Shown here: positions 7,310 to 10,850 of the stretch, piece by piece | How positions within the stretch are numbered: position 1 is the first letter of the stretch | How the letters are laid out: each line of letters begins with the position of its first letter | Assembly (NCBI GenBank): GCA_910580155.1 | Contig: CAJTWX010000041.1 | Span: 3,533-14,382 of the forward strand | Reading direction: 5' to 3' | Source of the DNA: an uncultured Alphaproteobacteria bacterium | GTDB lineage: Bacteria; Pseudomonadota; Alphaproteobacteria; RF32; CAG-239 | DNA length: 10,850 nt | Notes under the pieces: generated by a model | The model's input: the letters and a program-made list of their open reading frames with translations, nothing else | What the model was told of the DNA's origin: nothing | Databases searched by the model: none | Translations under genes and position numbers: made by a program

Positions 7310-9769
7310 TTATCCTCCAATCCCGTCCAAATACTTGGTGACAAAACCATCTTCCCCGAACTCTTTAACTAAGCTTTCAACCAGCAATACATTTTTAATG
7401 CCGGAATTGTATAATTTCAAATATGGGCCAATTCCCCCTAAATTAACATCAAGGATAACTGATTCCCCTTCGCCATTTTCACCGGCATCCGGACGTTTTA
7501 AGAGAATTGCATAAGGACAATCACGGTAAGAACGCCCACAGACAAAGTCGTATTCGCTGTCAGTTAAATTCCATTTTGCATATGATTCAGGCGTTGCCTG
7601 TGTATTGCGGAAGAATATCATTGTTTTGCATTGCCCGCGAACAGCATCACCAACACCTAAATCATCTACAATATTCGGTTGTTGGAAAGCACAAAGATAG
7701 GCCTGACGTTTTTTACGTCCTTCTTGCAAACCTTTAATAAACGCATCACGGAACATCTCGTGCTTCAGCATCGGTGCGGTTTCGTCTATCATTACCAATG
7801 CCGGCGTTCCGGTTTCTGTGCTTTGCGACTGAATTCGGTGCATAATATAACTAATTGAAGCTGCAGCCAGTGTTTCGTCATCAAAAATTTCTGTAAAATC
7901 AAATGCAACAAATCGATTTGAACTTAAATCAAGACTATCGTGTTCGGCATTAAAAATATTACCGTATTGATCCGGATTTATCCAACGGTACAATTCTCTG
8001 CGCATATTTCCGGTTGGTGAAAAACAGCTCTTATAGAGATTGTTTAAAACTCTTTCTTCAGGGCGTAAATAGTCAAATGCCGTAGTTACCGCTCGGGCAG
8101 CCTCGCGCTCGGACAAGGCATCTGATGACATAGTTATCGCTTTAAGCCAGTTACGCAAAAATGCTCTGTTGCTCATTGTATCTTTGGTATCAAACGGATT
8201 TAACGAAACGTTTTTACGTTCACCGCTAAAGCCGACATATGCACCTTTTACGGTATGCGTAAAGATTTCCGCACCGCGGTGACGGTCAAAAAAGTATACT
8301 TTCAAATCGCCGTGGCGCATTGCCTGACCTGCCAAAAACGTCAGCAAAGTCGTTTTACCTTGTCCGGTCGGACCAACAATACAACAGTGCGCCACTGCTG
8401 ATTCAGCAGCCGAAATATGGAACTGGAAACGATATGGCGAACCGCTCATTGTTCTGAAAACGCTGATTGCCCCCTCTCCCCAGTCACTGCGCGGCAAACC
8501 TGTTGACAGTTGTTCAAAAGATACGGCCAGAGATACAATACGAGACAGATAAAAATATGTTCTGCCGCACATATCGTACCCCGGAAACTGGTTAAAGAAC
8601 GTTGCCTGCGCAATCCAATTCTCGCGAACAGGGGTTACGCTGTATAACCGGCAAATGCGCTGAATTTCGCTTTCACCGAATATAAGCTCTTCCATCGTAT
8701 TGCCTTTTAAGATAAAGCTCATAGAATATTCAACAAGCGACTGGTGATCTGCATCGCTATCTTCAATTGCAGCCAAAGCTTCGCTGTATTGGGCAACAAC
8801 ATCGCCTGAAAAGCTCGTTACTTCTGCCATTTTTTGCTGTTGTACAAGAATTGCTCTGGCTTTTGGCTTGAATAACGGATGGATATGGTGCAATACAGTT
8901 AATTCGCAGTCTATTGCCAGAAGGGCTGAAATCATATTTTCATCCATATAGTCGCCGGACTGCCTTATGCCCATTGTCAAAGCATATTTTTCGCGACCGC
9001 CGGAAAAGAATTTTATTATACCTTCTTCACCCGTGAAATGTATTCCGTCTGCAGTCATCAGCTCTTTTAGCTGAAACCCTTGTGCACCGTGCGCTTTCGG
9101 CTGGGGCTTGCTGATAGGGTTTAATATGCGGACAAACGGATATATAGGACTTTGCTCTGCCGGACTTTCATCATCCTCATACATTACTTTAACACCATAA
9201 TCATTCAAATTTGCCATCACTGACTGAGAGGCAAAGTTCAAATCTTTTACGGCATCTTTTTTATCTTCAATCGACAAAACGATATAGTGGTCGTTTTTAT
9301 ATACCCTGCTTAAATTCTCGCGCCATACATCATCTACTATTTTAAGCCATTTATTACCAAAATCGGCTTTATTTTTTTCCATCGGCACTCGTTCACGAAT
9401 CGTGATAACACGGCAGGTTACCTGCAAATCCGCCATATTATCCAGCCAAGACTTACGCGCTTCAAACATTGACATAACTGTCTCTTCGCGCGCTGAGGTT
9501 AAATCTACGCCCTGTACTTTAAAAACACGCACATAAGAACCATTATTGCAACGCAATGTCGAACCATCTGAAAGTAAACTATCAAACGGCAAAAAATCGG
9601 ACACACGGGTTTCACTCGGCTGAGGAAGAATCCACGTTCCGATTTTGGAAACCAGTGATACGATTATTGCAGCAGCCGTTATAATTCCCAATACGGCAAC
9701 CAGTGCGTCAAAGCTTTCCAGCCCTGCAGCAAAAAGCGTATCAAACTGAAAATCTGTATTAAGGTTCAA
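7310..9769 (-). CDS. virB4: VirB4-family T4SS ATPase
   Basis: This is an 819-residue cytoplasmic or inner-membrane ATPase that energises pilus assembly and substrate transfer in VirB-type T4SS. Seen directly: Walker A GPTGQGKTT at 466-474; the FDRHRGAEIF block at 494-503 that follows it in VirB4/TrbE proteins; Walker B ALVMIDE at 657-663; and the glutamine-containing FQQPNIVDD motif at 695-703. The N-terminal half matches the VirB4/CagE N domain in length. A hydrophobic stretch at about 21-48 is a likely membrane helix. Length is normal for the family and the gene appears intact. The start is TTG at 9769, preceded by AAAGGA at seven bases; no ATG lies in frame nearby. It overlaps the end of virB3 by 11 bases, so the two are probably translationally coupled. 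This is the anchor identification of the window. Confidence 0.96.
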   Translation of the reverse strand: MNLNTDFQFDTLFAAGLESFDALVAVLGIITAAAIIVSLVSKIGTWILPQPSETRVSDFLPFDSLLSDGSTLRCNNGSYVRVFKVQGVDLTSAREETVMSMFEARKSWLDNMADLQVTCRVITIRERVPMEKNKADFGNKWLKIVDDVWRENLSRVYKNDHYIVLSIEDKKDAVKDLNFASQSVMANLNDYGVKVMYEDDESPAEQSPIYPFVRILNPISKPQPKAHGAQGFQLKELMTADGIHFTGEEGIIKFFSGGREKYALTMGIRQSGDYMDENMISALLAIDCELTVLHHIHPLFKPKARAILVQQQKMAEVTSFSGDVVAQYSEALAAIEDSDADHQSLVEYSMSFILKGNTMEELIFGESEIQRICRLYSVTPVRENWIAQATFFNQFPGYDMCGRTYFYLSRIVSLAVSFEQLSTGLPRSDWGEGAISVFRTMSGSPYRFQFHISAAESAVAHCCIVGPTGQGKTTLLTFLAGQAMRHGDLKVYFFDRHRGAEIFTHTVKGAYVGFSGERKNVSLNPFDTKDTMSNRAFLRNWLKAITMSSDALSEREAARAVTTAFDYLRPEERVLNNLYKSCFSPTGNMRRELYRWINPDQYGNIFNAEHDSLDLSSNRFVAFDFTEIFDDETLAAASISYIMHRIQSQSTETGTPALVMIDETAPMLKHEMFRDAFIKGLQEGRKKRQAYLCAFQQPNIVDDLGVGDAVRGQCKTMIFFRNTQATPESYAKWNLTDSEYDFVCGRSYRDCPYAILLKRPDAGENGEGESVILDVNLGGIGPYLKLYNSGIKNVLLVESLVKEFGEDGFVTKYLDGIGG

Positions 9770-10049
9770 ATTTACGTCCTTTCACCTTGTATAAATTCGT
9801 TGTTACGATATTAGTGTTGCCAAAAGCCTGAATCATTCCCGACAAATGGGGGTCTTTTGTTCCCAAAGCAACAACAACAAGGTGACCCAACACGATAGTG
9901 ATAATAAAAATCAGAGGATTTACCTGCCATATACCAACGCTCATAAACATAAACGGAATCTGTAATCCGGCATTGATTGCCGTGGGTAAGACAGGCCCCC
10001 AAAAGAGTTTGGGAGGATTAGCCACTGCTTTTAGAATCACATCTCTCAT
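9759..10049 (-). CDS. virB3: VirB3-family inner-membrane T4SS protein
   Basis: This is a 96-residue protein. VirB3 is a small inner-membrane protein that works with VirB4 in pilus assembly. The sequence shows a short polar N terminus with NPPKLFWGP, then hydrophobic segments at about 18-40 and 43-63, then KDPHLSGMI at 65-73. That last segment corresponds to the conserved polar stretch after the membrane region in VirB3/TrbD, where an Asp-containing motif is followed by a short C-terminal tail. Length is typical (about 90-110). The ATG at 10049 is preceded by AGGA at nine bases, and an in-frame TAG just upstream rules out an earlier start. It lies between a VirB2-like gene and virB4, exactly the order expected. 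Identity rests on size, topology and position, together with a modest motif match. Confidence 0.85.
   Translation of the reverse strand: MRDVILKAVANPPKLFWGPVLPTAINAGLQIPFMFMSVGIWQVNPLIFIITIVLGHLVVVALGTKDPHLSGMIQAFGNTNIVTTNLYKVKGRKFEP
9777..9782 (-). promoter_or_regulatory. Ribosome binding site supporting the TTG start of virB4
   Basis: On the minus strand this reads AAAGGA, seven bases before the TTG at 9769, and lies within the last codons of virB3. The first in-frame ATG is about 100 codons further in, so this site makes the TTG start the best choice. Confidence 0.75.
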
Positions 10050-10083
10050 CGCGCTACATCCTGTTGTTTACTTATTACCCTAA

Positions 10084-10089
10084 ATTATA
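10084..10089 (-). promoter_or_regulatory. Possible -10 box of an internal promoter before virB3
   Basis: The minus strand reads TATAAT, a perfect -10, in the gap before virB3. A start about seven bases downstream would give a leader of roughly 28 bases. No good -35 hexamer lies at 16-18 bases (the best is AGTTTT), and no TG extension is present, so the call is tentative in such AT-rich DNA. Confidence 0.35.
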
Positions 10090-10110
10090 CGGCAAAAATT
10101 CTTACAAAAC

Positions 10111-10132
10111 TGTTAATTTTTAAAATTTTACA
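10111..10132. repeat. Imperfect 22-base AT-rich palindrome in the virB2-virB3 gap
   Basis: The two 11-base halves (beginning TGTTAATT and ending ATTTTACA) match in 9 of 11 positions when folded. It lies about 20 bases upstream of the possible -10 box of virB3, where an operator or activator site could be. Almost all A and T, so chance is a serious alternative. It lacks the GC stem of an intrinsic terminator. Confidence 0.3.
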
Positions 10133-10142
10133 CAAAAGGAGC

Positions 10143-10508
10143 TCAAAGGCTGCTGTTGCGGTTAAGCTTTCCTATGCTGGTACCGGCCGCTACATAAGTA
10201 TCTTTATATTCCAAGCTTACAGGCTGGTCTGAAACATAAGTAATCAGTGCAGCCGTTCCGGAAAGGAAAAACAAACTCATAACTATATAGCCGAGATGTT
10301 TAAAATTGATTTTTCCGCAAATTGCCAAAAAGGTAAACATCACAATACCAAACCCTGAAATAGCATAGGCAAGATACCGTAATTCTCCGGCAAATTTTGC
10401 AGTTTTCTGAGCTAATTCTTTAAAAACCGCCGCAGAAGCATCTCCGCTTACAAGCAAAAGCGCTACCGTCAAAAATATTCCGAAGATAATATTATTTTTC
10501 ATTTTCAT
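10143..10508 (-). CDS. virB2: VirB2-like pilin, second copy
   Basis: This is a 121-residue protein from the ATG at 10508. That start has AGGAG at seven bases (10516-10520) and gives a clean signal peptide, MKMKNNIIFGIFLTVALLLV, ending DASA. An upstream ATG at 10529 would overlap the previous gene and has a weak site. The mature part has a short amphipathic region (VFKELAQKTAKFAGEL), two hydrophobic helices of about 20 residues, and between them the polar turn CGKINFKHL, the topology of VirB2/TrbC pilins. Its loop and helices match those of the preceding gene (GNVNWKWL). The tail of about 30 residues after the second helix is longer than in a classic VirB2, so it may be a variant or minor pilin. 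VirB2 subunits are processed and assembled into the conjugative or secretion pilus. Confidence 0.8.
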   Translation of the reverse strand: MKMKNNIIFGIFLTVALLLVSGDASAAVFKELAQKTAKFAGELRYLAYAISGFGIVMFTFLAICGKINFKHLGYIVMSLFFLSGTAALITYVSDQPVSLEYKDTYVAAGTSIGKLNRNSSL

Positions 10509-10515
10509 AGCCATT

Positions 10516-10520
10516 CTCCT
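10516..10520 (-). promoter_or_regulatory. Ribosome binding site deciding the start of the second virB2-like gene
   Basis: On the minus strand this reads AGGAG, seven bases before the ATG at 10508. It shares two bases with the TAG stop of the upstream pilin gene, which points to coupled translation of the pair. Confidence 0.7.
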
Positions 10521-10850
10521 ATCTTCCATCCAGCGACCCTTTAGGGATTATACCTTTTGCGTCTTCGGGCGCAAACATACCGACAAACCCGACGCAGCAG
10601 CTGATGACAATAAGGCCAATAACAATCGCTGTCAGCCATTTCCAGTTAACATTACCAAAAAAACCACCCATACATACGGCAATAATTCCCACTGCTGATG
10701 CCGGATAGATAATCTCCCGCAATCCTTCAAAAATATCTCTACCGGCGTCTGTCAAGCTTTTAAACGCTGCAAATGCTGATGACGGTAAACAAACCACCAA
10801 AGCAGCGGCTAATAAAAAGAGCATTACTTTTTTATCATTAAACCTAAACA
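10519..10850 (-). CDS. virB2: VirB2-like pilin, first copy (5' end outside window)
   Basis: At least 110 codons are open to the right edge. An ATG at 10824 would give MLFLLAAALVVCLPSSAFA, a signal peptide with no positive charge. The frame continues upstream without a stop as FRFNDKKV, which supplies the missing basic region, so the true start is probably at or just beyond the edge. The last two bases of the window read TG on the minus strand and could be the end of the start codon. After the signal peptide come an amphipathic segment (FKSLTDAGRDIFEGLREIIY), two hydrophobic helices and the loop GNVNWKWL, typical of TrbC/VirB2 pilins. Mature length would be about 80 residues, as expected. It stops with TAG at 10519, 10 bases before the next ATG. 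Confidence 0.85.
   Translation of the reverse strand, partial: FRFNDKKVMLFLLAAALVVCLPSSAFAAFKSLTDAGRDIFEGLREIIYPASAVGIIAVCMGGFFGNVNWKWLTAIVIGLIVISCCVGFVGMFAPEDAKGIIPKGSLDGR

Larger units (their letters stand above)
10050..10142. other. Intergenic gap between virB2-like gene and virB3
   Basis: This 93-base AT-rich gap is the longest non-coding stretch of the window. It holds the imperfect palindrome, the TATAAT box and the ribosome site of virB3. No GC-rich hairpin with a T tail is seen, so transcription from the pilin genes may continue into virB3. Confidence 0.6.

Noticed and set aside
9811..10002. Minus-strand 63-codon frame inside virB3
   Set aside because: Shadow frame; virB3 has the right size, membrane pattern and operon position.

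Overview
The window is one strand-uniform gene block: nine genes, all on the minus strand, read from the right edge to the left. The base composition is AT-rich (by eye, GC is below 40%). Ordinary stop codons and strong Shine-Dalgarno sequences point to a low-GC Gram-negative bacterium. The VirB-type secretion genes would suit a host- or gut-associated alphaproteobacterium, but that placement is a guess from style, not from a marker gene.

Right end (10850 to 7310): the start of a P-type (VirB/Trb) type IV secretion system in canonical order. There are two tandem VirB2-type pilin genes, virB3, and a complete virB4 ATPase that starts with TTG and overlaps virB3. The first pilin gene is cut by the window edge. 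A 93-base AT-rich gap before virB3 holds a perfect -10 hexamer and an imperfect palindrome.

Middle to left (7309 to 1): directly after the virB4 stop lies a good sigma70-type promoter (TTGACA, 17 bases, TACATT with extended TG). It is followed by five consecutive genes of 352, 762, 229, 441 and at least 594 codons. All five encode proteins with a classical signal peptide, a short hydrophobic/Asp motif near the mature N terminus, and long charged helical or coiled-coil regions. They sit where a single virB5 gene normally lies. By eye they are related in parts: the 352-residue protein resembles the N-terminal half of the 762-residue protein, and the C-terminal half of the latter shares an ARNAY[VI]V-type segment with the last protein. 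The last gene continues beyond base 1 and has a cysteine cluster.

Inferred working model: VirB4 powers assembly of a pilus built from two VirB2 pilins. The exported proteins, which may be an expanded set of VirB5/TrbJ-type minor pilus or adhesin components, are made from their own promoter and act in the periplasm or at the pilus tip. No relaxase, VirD4, VirB6-VirB11 or effector is visible, so conjugation and protein secretion cannot be told apart here. No RNA genes, insertion sequences, CRISPR arrays or clear intrinsic terminators were seen.
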